DNA of 64,000 nucleotides from the NCBI RefSeq assembly GCF_017498545.1, contig NZ_CP071793.1:992001-1056000 (forward strand). Reading direction: 5' to 3'. The translations under genes and the position numbers were made by a program. Below, piece by piece: positions 1 through 8,879 of the stretch (within the stretch, counting starts at the first letter, position 1; each line of letters begins with the position of its first letter). The notes under the pieces were generated by a model. That model was not told the origin of the DNA, did no database searches, and saw nothing but the letters and a program-made list of their open reading frames with translations. This DNA is from Sulfidibacter corallicola. Lineage in GTDB: Bacteria > Acidobacteriota > Holophagae > Acanthopleuribacterales > Acanthopleuribacteraceae.

Positions 1-86
1 TGAAACGAGCGCGGGGGAAAAGGCCGCGATTTGGCACTTCGGCCGCCGCGTGACGCATGCGTTTCCCACGAACAAGGAGCATTTTC

Positions 87-449
87 ATGTCGCACATCCG
101 AGAACAACGTCCCCTGCGGGGTCTGATCCTCCTGGCCGCGGTGGCCGTGGCGCTGCTGCTCACGGCGTGTCACAGCGAGGCTTCCAAGTCGGAACCGGCC
201 GAGATCGTCACCACCCGTTTTTCGGTCGAGGGGATGACGTGCGATTCTTGTAACCAGGCGATTCAGGGCGCAGTGGGCAAGCTCGCGGGGGTCGAATCGT
301 GCGTGGCCGATTTCCAGACGGGCACCGCCGTCGTTCGCCACGACGCGGGTGCGGTTCCCGTGGCCACCCTGCAGGAGACGATCGATCGATTGGGCTACCA
401 ATCGAAACCCGAAGCCGCCAAAACGCCCGAGCCCGCCGCTTCGCAGTGA
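87..449 (+). CDS. HMA-domain lipoprotein (heavy-metal binding)
   Basis: A 120-residue protein. The N-terminus has a hydrophobic segment ending in a lipobox (LLLTAC), so it is probably a lipoprotein exported through the Sec route. Residues about 42-105 form a heavy-metal-associated (HMA) domain with the metal-binding motif GMTCDSC (MxCxxC), as in CopZ/MerP and the N-terminal domains of copper ATPases. The tail is rich in Ala, Pro and Glu. I chose the ATG at 87 rather than 57 because AAGGAGC lies seven bases upstream. The likely role is binding Cu(I) or another soft metal at the cell envelope; the metal cannot be read from the sequence. No transporter gene is adjacent in the window, but upstream genes are cut off by the window edge. 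Confidence 0.85.
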   Translation: MSHIREQRPLRGLILLAAVAVALLLTACHSEASKSEPAEIVTTRFSVEGMTCDSCNQAIQGAVGKLAGVESCVADFQTGTAVVRHDAGAVPVATLQETIDRLGYQSKPEAAKTPEPAASQ

Positions 450-815
450 GGCCTTCCGAAGGACCCGAGTGTTCGCAGGCGGTAGGCGCCGGGCCCGCCC
501 AGGGCACTGGGCCCACTGTCGAAGTGACTCCGCCTTGGCGTCCCTTTTGAAATGCGGGAACCTCCTACCGGTTTGCTTTGACGGAGAAGGTACACCGAAC
601 ATCTTCGCTTCGCTCTTTTTTATCTTTAAAACGGTTGTTTGAGTGGCTTCGATTGGTGGAGCAAGCTGCTCCACCTACCGGCACGACGATCCACTCGGGA
701 TGCGGGAGCTGCCTGTTTGAGCCACTCCGAATGTCGGCCGGGCCGGCTTACCGCCCCTGACCAACCCACCGGCACGACGATCCGCTCGGGATGCGGGAAC
801 TCTCGGCTCGTGCCG
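450..815. repeat. Intergenic repeat, family A copy
   Basis: No gene is visible. Positions about 537-675 closely match 9487-9612: both read from GGCGTCCCTTT through a run of T to ATCTTTAAAA and GGTGGAGCAAGCTG. At 655-675 the copy has a perfect hairpin with stem GGTGGAGCA / TGCTCCACC and loop AGC. The block AGTTCCCGCAT/ATGCGGGAACT, typical of family A, recurs at about 550 and 796. Confidence 0.7.
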
Positions 816-1481
816 CTACGTCAGGCCGTTGCGCTTCTTGCCGAATCGGGCCAGGATCGATTCGAACGCCAGATTCACCGTGGACGACTCGATGTAGATG
901 ATGAACTCCGTGGCCGTCGAGGAGACCTCGATCACGTTGATGCCCTGCAACGCCACCATCTGCAGCATCAGGTACAGCACTCCTGGCACCTCCAGGAACT
1001 TCTCGTGGAACTTCACCCCCACCGACGCCAGATCGCGGTGAATGTGCTTGAACGGCTCCCCGATCAATTGCTCCGCCGTTCCTAAGTTCTCGCTCTCGAT
1101 GATTGCCGTGATCTCGCTGATTCCCTCCGTGATCGTCATGAACCCGTCCGCCTCGCGAATCGTGCCGTACAGCCGGTTCAATTCCGCGTGAGATTGGCGC
1201 GTCTTGTTCACGGTGAAGGAACACAAATTGGTGTGAATGTTGACCTTGTCGATGAAGAAATGCTCACGGGGCTTGCTCGTCACCGCCGACAACTCGCGCT
1301 TCAGGCGCGAGAGGTTCATCAACACCGCCGATTCCTGGACCTCCTTGTGACAACGCGCCTCGATCAACGGCAACAGGTAACGCGCCACCTGACTGAGGTT
1401 CAACAAGTCGTGGTGGAATCCGAGCGAGAGGAACTCGTTTTCCTGGACCAACTCGCGAATGGCGTCCGAGATCTTGCGCAT
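816..1481 (-). CDS. ACT-domain protein next to lysW
   Basis: A 221-residue protein with no signal peptide. The last ~75 residues (from VGVKFHEKF through VPGVLYLMLQMVALQGINV) match the ACT fold of aspartate-kinase regulatory domains, and a less clear ACT-like stretch precedes it at about residues 75-145. The N-terminal ~65 residues are predicted helical. No catalytic domain is recognisable, so it looks like a free-standing ligand-binding regulator. ACT domains commonly bind amino acids. It is transcribed divergently from the LysW operon across a 209-bp AT-rich spacer, so a role in sensing the product (lysine or arginine) or in controlling that operon is plausible but is inference. I recognise no DNA-binding domain. 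Confidence 0.75.
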   Translation of the reverse strand: MRKISDAIRELVQENEFLSLGFHHDLLNLSQVARYLLPLIEARCHKEVQESAVLMNLSRLKRELSAVTSKPREHFFIDKVNIHTNLCSFTVNKTRQSHAELNRLYGTIREADGFMTITEGISEITAIIESENLGTAEQLIGEPFKHIHRDLASVGVKFHEKFLEVPGVLYLMLQMVALQGINVIEVSSTATEFIIYIESSTVNLAFESILARFGKKRNGLT

Positions 1482-1532
1482 GGGGCCTCCGCCTGAATTC
1501 AGGTAGTGTCAAAATCGAGAAAGTATAGATAT

Positions 1533-1571
1533 TTAACATTTTGGATTTATTTTTCACTATTATCTATAAAA
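1533..1571 (+). promoter_or_regulatory. Possible promoter of the lysW operon
   Basis: The spacer between the divergent ACT gene and lysW is unusually AT-rich. TTAACA (1533-1538) and TATTAT (1558-1563) resemble -35 and -10 boxes, but their 19-base spacing is not ideal; TATAAA at 1566-1571 is an alternative -10. This leaves a leader of about 120 bases before lysW. Confidence 0.35.
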
Positions 1572-1690
1572 AATGTACCCCCGCCAACATCCGCGTTATT
1601 TGTTTTGGCCAACGAGGGTCCTCCCCCGGCCTCGTCGGGACGTCCCCCCGTCCCACCCACCTTTGGACAAATTTTGGAGAGGAGGCGGAC

Positions 1691-1882
1691 ATGACCACCG
1701 CACAAGCAACTGCCACGACCTTTGAATGCGTCGTTTGTGGCGCCCCCATCGAGCTCGGCGACGACACCCTGCAAGGCGAACTGATCGATTGCGGGGACTG
1801 CGGCACCGAGCTGGAAGTCGTCAGCACCCAGCCCTTTCTGATTCAGGAAGCGCCGCAGGAAGCTGAAGACTGGGGTCAGTGA
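1691..1882 (+). CDS. lysW: LysW-type amino-group carrier protein with C-terminal Gln
   Basis: A 63-residue acidic protein with the LysW zinc-ribbon pattern CVVC...CGDC (residues about 13-38) and the conserved tail EDWG-X. In Thermus and Sulfolobus LysW the last residue is Glu, whose gamma-carboxyl is joined by LysX to the amino group of alpha-aminoadipate or glutamate, which protects it and carries it through the next enzymes. Here the last codon is CAG (1877-1879) followed by TGA, so the protein ends EDWGQ. A Gln cannot be ligated directly through its side chain, which suggests deamidation first (see the amidotransferase at 3988). A strong ribosome site, GGAGAGGAGG, precedes the ATG. It is the first gene of a lysW-lysX-argC/lysY-amidotransferase-lysZ-lysJ operon. 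Confidence 0.93.
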   Translation: MTTAQATATTFECVVCGAPIELGDDTLQGELIDCGDCGTELEVVSTQPFLIQEAPQEAEDWGQ

Positions 1883-2045
1883 TCGGTTCCCCACCGGTGG
1901 CGGTCACCTGCTTCTTCGGTCTCGGCGTCGGGCCATCGTTCCGGCGCTGTTTGGAAGCGGGAACCGTCGCTTCGCTTTCTCGGCACGACGGGCCCTTCCC
2001 CCTACACCGGGCCCCATTCCCCAAGTACCCCATTTAAGGTGATTC

Positions 2046-2930
2046 ATGCGTATCGGGCTTCTTCACTCGGTCATCCGCAAAGATGAAAAACTGCTGATCC
2101 AGGCGTTTCAGGCGCAACCCGACGTTACGTTGGTCCCCATCGACGATCGCAAACTCGCGTTTCGACCGGGCCGCCCGCCCGCTGATGTCGATCTGCTCCT
2201 GGCGCGCAGTGTCAGCCATTCGCGCAATGTGAACGCGGTTCGCCTGTTCGAGGCGGCCGGTGTGCGCTGCGTGAATCCCGGCCAGGTCATCGAAGTCTGC
2301 GGCGACAAGTTGCAAACCTCGCTGGCATTGGGTCGTGCCGATGTGCCCCAACCCGGTTTGCGGATTGCCTTTACCGAGGACACGGCGCTGGCGGCCATCG
2401 AAGAACTGGGCTATCCGGTCGTGTTGAAGCCGGTGACCGGTTCCTGGGGCCGTTTGATCGCCAAGATCAACGATCGCGAGGCGGCCGAGGCCTTGCTCGA
2501 GCACAAAGCGACCCTGGGTTCCTACCAGCACTCGATTTTTTATATCCAAAAATACGTGGAAAAGGGCGGCCGCGACATTCGCGCCTTCGTGGTCGGCGAC
2601 CGCTGCATTGCCGCCATCTATCGCGACAGCGCCCATTGGAAGACGAACACCGCGCTGGGCGCCGTCGCCAGCAATTGCCCGGTGACCGAAGAGCTCGGCG
2701 AACTCAGCGTGCGTGCCGCTCGGGCCGTGGCCGGCGAGATCGTGGCGGTCGATCTGTTCGAAACCGCCGAAGGCCTGCTGGTCAACGAAATCAACGACAC
2801 GATGGAGTTCAAGAACAGTATCGATACCACCGGTGTCGATATCCCCGCCGCGATCGCCGCCTATACGGTCGCCGTGGCGCGAGGCGAGCTTTCCCTATGC
2901 GATCGGCACGAGGTGGCTCATGTCTCGTGA
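2046..2930 (+). CDS. lysX: LysX-type ATP-grasp ligase (LysW to amino acid)
   Basis: A 294-residue ATP-grasp ligase. Family members join the C-terminal Glu side chain of LysW to the alpha-amino group of alpha-aminoadipate (lysine route) or glutamate (arginine route). Visible features are the ATP-grasp core ([12 protein letters not shown], residues ~125-137; [11 protein letters not shown], ~180-190) and the metal/substrate motif [10 protein letters not shown] (~248-257). From memory, the NxTMEFKN form resembles Thermus LysX and so favours aminoadipate, but a bifunctional enzyme is possible. The start has AAGGTG upstream. There is a 163-bp gap after lysW. The stop overlaps the next gene by 11 bases. 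Confidence 0.92.
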   Translation: MRIGLLHSVIRKDEKLLIQAFQAQPDVTLVPIDDRKLAFRPGRPPADVDLLLARSVSHSRNVNAVRLFEAAGVRCVNPGQVIEVCGDKLQTSLALGRADVPQPGLRIAFTEDTALAAIEELGYPVVLKPVTGSWGRLIAKINDREAAEALLEHKATLGSYQHSIFYIQKYVEKGGRDIRAFVVGDRCIAAIYRDSAHWKTNTALGAVASNCPVTEELGELSVRAARAVAGEIVAVDLFETAEGLLVNEINDTMEFKNSIDTTGVDIPAAIAAYTVAVARGELSLCDRHEVAHVS

Positions 2931-3969
2931 GGTGCGCGTGGCCATCGCCGGAGGATCCGGCTACACCGGTGGGGAATTGTTGCGGCTGCTGCTGTTTCAT
3001 CCCCACGTCCAGGTGCAACAAATCACCAGTGAGCGGTTTGCCGGGAAACCGGTGACCAAGGTTCATCCCAATCTGCGCAAGCTGACGCCGCTGAAATTCG
3101 ACAAAATCGGCGATCTCCAACCCTGCGATCTGTTGTTTCTCTGTCTGCCCCATGGCGAGACCGCCAACCGTTGGGACGATTTCGTGCGACTGGCGCCCAA
3201 AGTGATCGACCTCAGCGCCGATTTCCGCCTGAACGACGCGGCCGCCTACCGCCACGCCTACAAGAAGCATCACCCACGCCCGGACCTGCTGCAGCGCTTC
3301 GTCTACGGGATTCCCGAGCTGCATCGCGACGAGATCCGCGACGCCGATTACGTGGCCAGTGCGGGCTGCAACGCCACCGCCACGATTCTCGGCCTCTACC
3401 CGCTTTATCGCGCCGGGGTGGTCGATCCGGAACGCACGGTGGTCGAAGTCAAGGTGGGCTCCAGCGAGGCCGGCAACCGCGCCAACGAGGGCTCGCACCA
3501 CCCCGAACGCAGCAATTGCCTGCGCTCCTTCAGCCCCACCGGGCACCGGCACGTGGCGGAAATCACCCAGGAACTCAGTTTCGGAAGCAAAATCCAGGTT
3601 CATTTCTCGGCTACCGCGGTCGACATGGTTCGCGGTGCCTTGGCCACCAGTCACGTCTTCCTGAACCAGGGCCTGGAAGAGAAAGATGTCTGGAAAATTT
3701 ATCGTGAACACTACGCGGCCGAGCCGTTCGTGCGCATCGTCAAGGAGCGCGACGGCATCTACCGCTATCCGGAGCCCAAGCTGTTGGCCGGTACCAACTT
3801 TTGCGACGTGGGTTTCGAACGCGATCCGGCCTCCGATCGGGTAGTCGTGATCAGTGCCATCGACAACCTCATGAAGGGTTCCGCCGGTCAGGCGGTTCAG
3901 GCCCTCAATCTGATGTGCGGCTTCGAAGAACGCACGGCTCTGGAATTTCCAGGGCTACACCCGGTTTGA
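2920..3969 (+). CDS. lysY: LysW-aminoadipyl/glutamyl-phosphate reductase (ArgC/LysY family)
   Basis: A 349-residue NADPH-dependent reductase of the ArgC family, which reduces the acyl phosphate made by LysZ to the semialdehyde, here presumably still attached to LysW. The N-terminus has the Rossmann motif [12 protein letters not shown]; the catalytic Cys lies in [10 protein letters not shown] (~residue 149); the HPERSN and HRHVAEI segments are typical of the family. The ATG at 2920 overlaps the lysX stop, indicating translational coupling; a longer upstream reading in this frame runs through lysX and is not coding. ArgC and LysY cannot be told apart confidently by eye; the operon context favours LysY or a dual enzyme. 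Confidence 0.9.
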   Translation: MSREVRVAIAGGSGYTGGELLRLLLFHPHVQVQQITSERFAGKPVTKVHPNLRKLTPLKFDKIGDLQPCDLLFLCLPHGETANRWDDFVRLAPKVIDLSADFRLNDAAAYRHAYKKHHPRPDLLQRFVYGIPELHRDEIRDADYVASAGCNATATILGLYPLYRAGVVDPERTVVEVKVGSSEAGNRANEGSHHPERSNCLRSFSPTGHRHVAEITQELSFGSKIQVHFSATAVDMVRGALATSHVFLNQGLEEKDVWKIYREHYAAEPFVRIVKERDGIYRYPEPKLLAGTNFCDVGFERDPASDRVVVISAIDNLMKGSAGQAVQALNLMCGFEERTALEFPGLHPV

Positions 3970-3987
3970 GGGAGGAGGGAAGCAATC

Positions 3988-4623
3988 ATGTGTCGCCTGT
4001 TGATCACCCGCGCCGATGTGTCCTTTTCGATTTCCGAACGCTTGGCTCCCTTCGCGGAGATGTGCCGCGCCAGCAAGGAATACCAGGGCCACGGCTGGGG
4101 CATGGCCTGGCTGGATGGGGAGACCGGGCGGTGGTGTTTCCACCACGAGATCACGCCGATCTGGGAAGACGAGCTGGGTGGCTTCGGCCGGACCCGGCTC
4201 TTGGTGGTTCACGCCCGCAGTGCCTTCCGCAACGAGGGCATCGTGGTGGATAACAACATGCCGTTCTACGACGGCCGCCGGGTCTTCATTTTCAACGGGG
4301 AATTGCACGGCGTGCGCATTCGCTCCGAGGGCCGTATCGGCGCCGAGAAGATCTTCAATTTCATTCGTCGCTTCGACCGTGGCGATCTCCAGGCCGCACT
4401 GGCCAAGGGATCGCGCATCATTCGCTACCGCAGCGACTACGTTCGGGCCTTCAACCTGGTCATGGTGGACGGCGACCGGATTCATCTCGCAAGTCACTTC
4501 AGCGAAGATCCCGAGTACTTCACCATGTATCGTCGCGAACGCGGCAACGAAATCTCTTTTTGCTCGCAGCCCCTGGGTGACCACTGGTCGCCGCTGGAAA
4601 ACGGCACGGAATTGGTGGCTTGA
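3988..4623 (+). CDS. Class II glutamine amidotransferase-like protein within the lysW operon
   Basis: A 211-residue single-domain Ntn-hydrolase of the class II glutamine amidotransferase type. The protein begins Met-Cys-Arg, so Met removal would expose the Cys nucleophile. Other family landmarks are GWGMAW, VHARSA and FNGELHG (oxyanion-hole Asn-Gly). There is no synthase domain, so by itself it would hydrolyse a glutamine-type amide. It lies 18 bp after the reductase and 25 bp before lysZ, within the operon. Known roles of stand-alone members include ergothioneine-type gamma-glutamyl hydrolysis and partner-dependent amidotransfer; neither fits here. Because the LysW of this operon ends in Gln, I infer it may deamidate that residue to Glu so LysX can load it. 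Supplying ammonia to another enzyme remains an alternative. Confidence 0.85.
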   Translation: MCRLLITRADVSFSISERLAPFAEMCRASKEYQGHGWGMAWLDGETGRWCFHHEITPIWEDELGGFGRTRLLVVHARSAFRNEGIVVDNNMPFYDGRRVFIFNGELHGVRIRSEGRIGAEKIFNFIRRFDRGDLQAALAKGSRIIRYRSDYVRAFNLVMVDGDRIHLASHFSEDPEYFTMYRRERGNEISFCSQPLGDHWSPLENGTELVA

Positions 4624-4648
4624 GTATGGGACAGCGGGAGCGAAGCGC

Positions 4649-5458
4649 ATGTTGATCGTCAAAATCGGTGGTGGCGCCGCCATGAATCTGGAGGGGATCG
4701 CCCGCGACCTCGCGGCCCTGTCGCGACCGGCGGTTCTGGTCCTGGGTGCCAACGCGGCCCGCAACGATCTGGCCGAGCGGCTGGGTACCCCGATCCGCAC
4801 GGTGACCTCTGTCTCGGGCTACAGTTCGGTGCTGACCGACGATGCCACGATGGACCTGATCCTGATGGCCTACGCGGGATTGCGCAACAAGCAGATGGTG
4901 GCCCTGTGCCAACGGCACGGCGTCAACGCCTTCGGCCTGACCGGTATCGACGGCGGTCTCGTGCGCGGGCGCCGCAATCGCGGCATCAAGACGATCCAGG
5001 ACGGGCGCAAGATGTTGCTGCGCGACCGGTCCGGCAAGCCGCAGGAGATCAACACCGAACTGCTGCACCTGCTGCTGGATGCGGGCACCACGCCGGTCAT
5101 CGGCATCCCCATCCTCGACGAGCACGGCATCGCGATCAACTCCGAGAACGACGACATCGTGGCGCTGTTGCACGCGTCGTTGCAGGCCGAGCAGGTGGTG
5201 CAGTTGATCGAGGCTCCGGGCCTGCTCGCCGATGCCGACGATCCCCAGAGCAAGATCGATGAACTGACCCCTGATCAACTGGCCGAGTGGGAAGGCCGCG
5301 TGCAGGGGCGCATGCGACGCAAATTAATGGCCCTCAACAAGTTGCTCAACGCGGCGCCGACCGAATTGATTTTGGCCGACGGTCGCGGCGAACATCCGCT
5401 GGCGGACGCGCTGGCGGGGAAGGGAACGGTGGTTTCATGTCAGCCGCAGACCTGTTGA
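4649..5458 (+). CDS. lysZ: LysW-aminoadipate/glutamate kinase (LysZ/ArgB family)
   Basis: A 269-residue amino-acid kinase of the N-acetylglutamate kinase family. It phosphorylates the free carboxylate of the LysW-bound substrate to give the acyl phosphate used by the reductase. Visible landmarks are the N-terminal VKIGGGAAMN phosphate loop, the GANAARNDLAERLG segment in place of the usual GGG acetylglutamate-binding turn, GLTGIDGGLVRGRRN, and INSENDDIVALLHASL near the C-terminus. Replacement of the acetylglutamate GGG motif fits a protein-bound rather than N-acetyl substrate. I chose the ATG at 4649 (MLIVKIGGG); the longer open frame upstream overlaps the amidotransferase and is not coding. 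The last 22 bases overlap the aminotransferase gene. Confidence 0.92.
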   Translation: MLIVKIGGGAAMNLEGIARDLAALSRPAVLVLGANAARNDLAERLGTPIRTVTSVSGYSSVLTDDATMDLILMAYAGLRNKQMVALCQRHGVNAFGLTGIDGGLVRGRRNRGIKTIQDGRKMLLRDRSGKPQEINTELLHLLLDAGTTPVIGIPILDEHGIAINSENDDIVALLHASLQAEQVVQLIEAPGLLADADDPQSKIDELTPDQLAEWEGRVQGRMRRKLMALNKLLNAAPTELILADGRGEHPLADALAGKGTVVSCQPQTC

Positions 5459-6666
5459 ATCAACGCGAAGGGGCCGCTGGTACGGGATCCTCGTCCGGAG
5501 AGCCGGACGCGATCGCCGCCACCCAGGCCCAATACGAACTGGACGTCTACGGCAAGCGCGGCCTCACCCTGGTGCGCGGTGAAGGCGCCTTGGTCTACGA
5601 CCGGCACGACCGTGCCTACCTCGACTGTATCGCCGGCATCGGCTCGGCCAATCTGGGTCACGCCCATCCGGTCGTCGTGGAAGCGGTGCAGCGCCAGGCC
5701 GCCCGGTTGATCACCTGCCCGGGCATTTTCGCCAACGACGCCAAGGCCGAACTGCTGGAGGCCTTGGTCGCGGTGGCGCCCGAGGGCCTGAACCGCGCCT
5801 TTCTGTGTAATTCCGGTACCGAATCGGTGGAAGCCGCACTCAAATTCGCGCGACTCGCCACTGGCCGCAAGCGGTTCGTGACCGCCAAGCGCGCCTTCCA
5901 CGGCCGAACCTTCGGCGCCATGAGCGCGACCCACGAACCCAAGTACCGCGAAGGCTGCGAACCGCTGGTTCCCGGCTTCGAACACGTGCGTTTCAACGAC
6001 GTGGACGCGCTGCACCAGGTCCTGGACGAGAGCGTGGCCGGTCTGCTGCTGGAAGTGGTGCAGGGCGAAGGCGGCGTCTACCCGGCCGATGCCGCCTATC
6101 TGGCCGAGGCGCGACGTCTCTGTGACGAAAAGGGTGTCCTGTTGATCATCGACGAGGTGCAGACCGGGTTTTGCCGCACGGGCCGATTCTTCGGCTGCGA
6201 ACACTACGATCTGCGGCCCGACATCATGTGCCTGGCCAAGTCGATCGCCGGCGGGTTGCCGATGGGTGCCGTGCTGGTCAACGACGAGATCCAAATCCCA
6301 CTGGGTAAACACGGTTCGACCTTTGGCGGTAACCCGCTGGTGTGCGCCGTGGCGACCGCCGTCATTCGCGAGATGCGCGAGGCCAATTTGGCGGAACGGG
6401 CCGAGTCGTTGGGCAACCGCTTCGTGCAGTCGTTGCAGCGCGACAAGCCCGAGTTGGTGCGTGAGATCCGCCAGGTGGGCCTCATGATCGGGATCGGCCT
6501 GCGAGTTCGTTCGCGGCCCTATCTGGGCGCGCTCATGGAGCGCGGCATTTTGGCCATGCCCGCGGGAACCAGTACCTTGCGTTTTCTTCCGCCTTTGGTG
6601 ATCACCCCCGCGCAAATCGACGAGGTCGTCGCGCGTCTACGGGAGGTTCTCCAAATCCGCTTCTGA
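5437..6666 (+). CDS. lysJ: LysW-aminoadipate semialdehyde / LysW-glutamate semialdehyde aminotransferase
   Basis: A 409-residue PLP-dependent class III aminotransferase of the ArgD/LysJ family, which converts the LysW-bound semialdehyde to LysW-lysine or LysW-ornithine with glutamate as donor. Visible are the substrate/PLP phosphate motif CNSGTESVEAALKFAR, the IIDEVQTGFCRTG segment, and the PLP lysine in CLAKSIAGGLPMGA (~residue 270). The N-terminal ~30 residues are variable. The start at 5437 overlaps lysZ by 22 bases. The release hydrolase LysK, homocitrate synthase and aconitase-like subunits are not in the window, so the pathway must be completed elsewhere. Confidence 0.92.
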   Translation: MSAADLLNQREGAAGTGSSSGEPDAIAATQAQYELDVYGKRGLTLVRGEGALVYDRHDRAYLDCIAGIGSANLGHAHPVVVEAVQRQAARLITCPGIFANDAKAELLEALVAVAPEGLNRAFLCNSGTESVEAALKFARLATGRKRFVTAKRAFHGRTFGAMSATHEPKYREGCEPLVPGFEHVRFNDVDALHQVLDESVAGLLLEVVQGEGGVYPADAAYLAEARRLCDEKGVLLIIDEVQTGFCRTGRFFGCEHYDLRPDIMCLAKSIAGGLPMGAVLVNDEIQIPLGKHGSTFGGNPLVCAVATAVIREMREANLAERAESLGNRFVQSLQRDKPELVREIRQVGLMIGIGLRVRSRPYLGALMERGILAMPAGTSTLRFLPPLVITPAQIDEVVARLREVLQIRF

Positions 6667-6873
6667 AAAAGACGAGTTATCGATTGTCCAAAGGATATGT
6701 CGCTTCGAGGGAATCCTCTTCGGATTCGAGACCGCCTCGAGGAGGCATGTCACTTCTCTCCAATGGGTCGGGAGGCCCCCACCTCCCGGCCTCTTTTCCG
6801 CCCTGTGCGGGAGAGCCCCGATTCCTTCCAAAGGAAAGGTGGTCCCACCACCATACTCGACCCCTATCGGGTT

Positions 6874-6902
6874 GCGGCCGGGCTCGCTCGGCCGCTTTTT
6901 TC
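6874..6902 (+). terminator. Rho-independent terminator after the lysW operon
   Basis: The stem GCGGCCG / CGGCCGC (6874-6880 and 6889-6895) with an 8-base loop is followed by seven T residues. It lies about 210 bases after lysJ, in gene-free DNA. A further hairpin without a long T run (GGGAGG / CCTCCC) is at 6769-6786. Confidence 0.7.
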
Positions 6903-7025
6903 CACAACCGATTGTGCGCCAGGTGTCGCCCCCGCTTTCGTGGCGAGCATCGCTTCTCCGCGAAGATGCTCGCTGCGGAAACCAGGATCCCACGGGATCC
7001 GTCAAAGGCTCGAAACACCTTGTAA

Positions 7026-7058
7026 GGCGGAGGATCCCTCGGATCTTCCGCCCTTTTT
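7026..7058 (+). terminator. Second hairpin with T-run
   Basis: The 12-base arms GGCGGAGGATCC and GGATCTTCCGCC pair with a single G-T wobble around loop CTC and are followed by CTTTTTC. It may be a backup terminator for the lysW operon. No gene lies between the two terminators. Confidence 0.6.
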
Positions 7059-7097
7059 CACGGGCGGGTTCGCTTCGAAGCGTGGGGGCGGCGTGTA

Positions 7098-7680
7098 GGG
7101 CTGGTAGCCCGATAAACCGAACAACATCAGAGCATTACGCGGAGGGGCGAAGCGTCAGCCCCGCAGGGGAGACCCCACCAAAGCCGAAAAGCCCAAAGTT
7201 CCCGCATTGTGAGTGGAGCGTGATGCCTGTAGGTTGAGCAGCCTGCTCAACCAATCGAAGCAAATTAATTAATATCAGAGTGTTACCTTAGAGAGCGAAG
7301 CACCAGCCCCCGCAGGGGAGACCCCACCGAAGTCAAGAAGCCCAGAGTTCCCGCATTGCGAGAGGGGCGTTTTGCCGGTAGGTTGGCCCGCTGGGCCAAC
7401 GCCTCGGAGCAACCCAAGTAACAATAAGCAGTTACGCCAAAGAGCGAAGCGCCAACCCCCGCAGGAGAGATCCCACCGAAGTCAAGAAGCCCAGAGTTCC
7501 CGCATCGTGAGAGGGGCGTGATGCCTGTAGGTTGGCCCGCTGGGCCGACGCCTCGGAGCAACCCAAGTAACAACAAACAGTTACACCAAAGAGCGAAGCG
7601 CCAACCCCCGCAGGGGAGACCCCACCGAAGTCGAGAAGCCCAGAGTTCCCGCATCGTGAGAGGGGCGTGATGCCTGTAGG
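7098..7680 (-). repeat. 149-bp tandem repeat array, left arm (family A)
   Basis: Four tandem copies in minus orientation. The landmark CGCAT(C/T)GTGAG begins at 7203, 7352, 7501 and 7650, exactly 149 bases apart. Each unit contains CCCCGCAGGGGAGACCCCACC, a GAAGCCCAGAGTTCCCGCA block and a GC-rich hairpin (GGTTGGCCC / GGGCCAAC; in one copy, 7232-7252, GGTTGAGCA / TGCTCAACC). The open frames read through this array are artefacts of the repeat. The array is interrupted at 7681 by the IS110-family element and continues at 9146. Confidence 0.9.
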
Positions 7681-7732
7681 ATAGTCTGTTGTGTGTCAAC
7701 CCTAAAATTGGGGGAGGAATGCGGAAATCTTG

Positions 7733-8794
7733 TCAGGTTTTGCACATCTTTTCCGCAGACGCACACTTTTGAAAATCCTCCTGGTACGGAACTCCTGTTT
7801 TTAGAATTGCCCGCATGAGCACCAACAATTTGCGCATGACCGCCACGACAGCGGCCTTTTTCGACTTTCCTTTGCGTATCAACCGCTCGTAGAATGTTTT
7901 CATTTGTTCGTTAAAACGGCAGGCTGTCAGCGCAGGCATGTAAAGCCCCGCTCGCAGTACCGCTGAGCCTTTGCGACTTATAATCGTCGTTTTTTTCACC
8001 GAGGTCCCCGATTCGAACTTTGACGGGTTTAACCCTGCAAATGCACCGACTTGGCGGCTTCGCGCAAATCTTCGGAGATCTCCCATTTCAGCGATGACCA
8101 TTACAGCAGTGAGGAAACCGATCCCTTTTATCGTGCATAACAAGTCCACATCCTTCTTGAGTTTTGGGGTCCGGTTGAGAAGCTTTTTGATTTCCTTCTC
8201 GACCCGATCGATATGGTCTTGTAGCTCCTTGAGATGTTTTTTTCGAATCTTCTGAACCGCTTCGATTTGCAGCGGCTGACCTGCCCGATTCCCCTCGGCT
8301 ACCTGGAGTTCGACATACTCCTGCCTGCATCGCCACAAGTCCTTGAGAATCTGATAGGTCCGACTCGGAATCGTTTGAATTTTAGGTTTGCGTTCTTGAC
8401 CGAAAAGGGCAAGCAATCGAGCATCCACCCGATCGGTTTTATTTCGAAGACCTCGGCTTTTTGCGTAAGCGGCCGTGAGCGAGGGGGTGATCATACAGAT
8501 GGATGGCCCCTTGTTCATCGACAGCCACAAACGTAATTCCTCGGCGTATCTTCCACAGTCCTCCATCACGACCCAGACATGCTCTTTGAAAGGTTCGGGA
8601 AACCCAAGAGCCTCATCAAGCCAGGTCAAGGCATCTTCTGCCCCTGTGAGAGTCCTTGGGAATTTACGAGCGGGAATGCGGTGAAATGGGATGTCTTTCT
8701 CGAATGGGACGCCTTTCTCGGTGGAAACATAAGCGATATCGAAGGTGTTTTTGCTAACGTCAATGCCGGTCCAGGCGGTTAGGGTCTTGGTCAT
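7733..8794 (-). CDS. IS110-family transposase (DEDD recombinase)
   Basis: A 353-residue transposase. The N-terminal half is the RuvC-like DEDD domain (GIDVSKNTFDIAYV at the start, WVVMEDCGRYAEEL, KTDRVDARLLALF), and the C-terminal half is the Transposase_20 domain carrying the serine region (KGIGFLTAVMVIAEMGD, FAGLNPSKFESG, RKGSAVLRAGLYMPA). IS110 enzymes recombine DNA under guidance of a bridge RNA made from the element's own non-coding end. I chose the ATG at 8794 because GTGGAGG lies eight bases upstream; the open frame extends 35 codons further into the non-coding end. It appears intact. GC content is somewhat lower than in the neighbouring genes. Confidence 0.93.
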   Translation of the reverse strand: MTKTLTAWTGIDVSKNTFDIAYVSTEKGVPFEKDIPFHRIPARKFPRTLTGAEDALTWLDEALGFPEPFKEHVWVVMEDCGRYAEELRLWLSMNKGPSICMITPSLTAAYAKSRGLRNKTDRVDARLLALFGQERKPKIQTIPSRTYQILKDLWRCRQEYVELQVAEGNRAGQPLQIEAVQKIRKKHLKELQDHIDRVEKEIKKLLNRTPKLKKDVDLLCTIKGIGFLTAVMVIAEMGDLRRFARSRQVGAFAGLNPSKFESGTSVKKTTIISRKGSAVLRAGLYMPALTACRFNEQMKTFYERLIRKGKSKKAAVVAVMRKLLVLMRAILKTGVPYQEDFQKCASAEKMCKT

Positions 8795-8879
8795 GAAGAG
8801 CCTCCACAATGCCGAAGAGGTGAAGGACGGTACACACCGCAAAAGCCAAACCTGCAAAAACACGGACTTGAAGAATCCC

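Noticed and set aside
7283-7766. Open frames on the minus strand with repeated ELWASRLRWG-type peptides
   Set aside because: They are translations of the 149-bp repeat array and have no ribosome sites.
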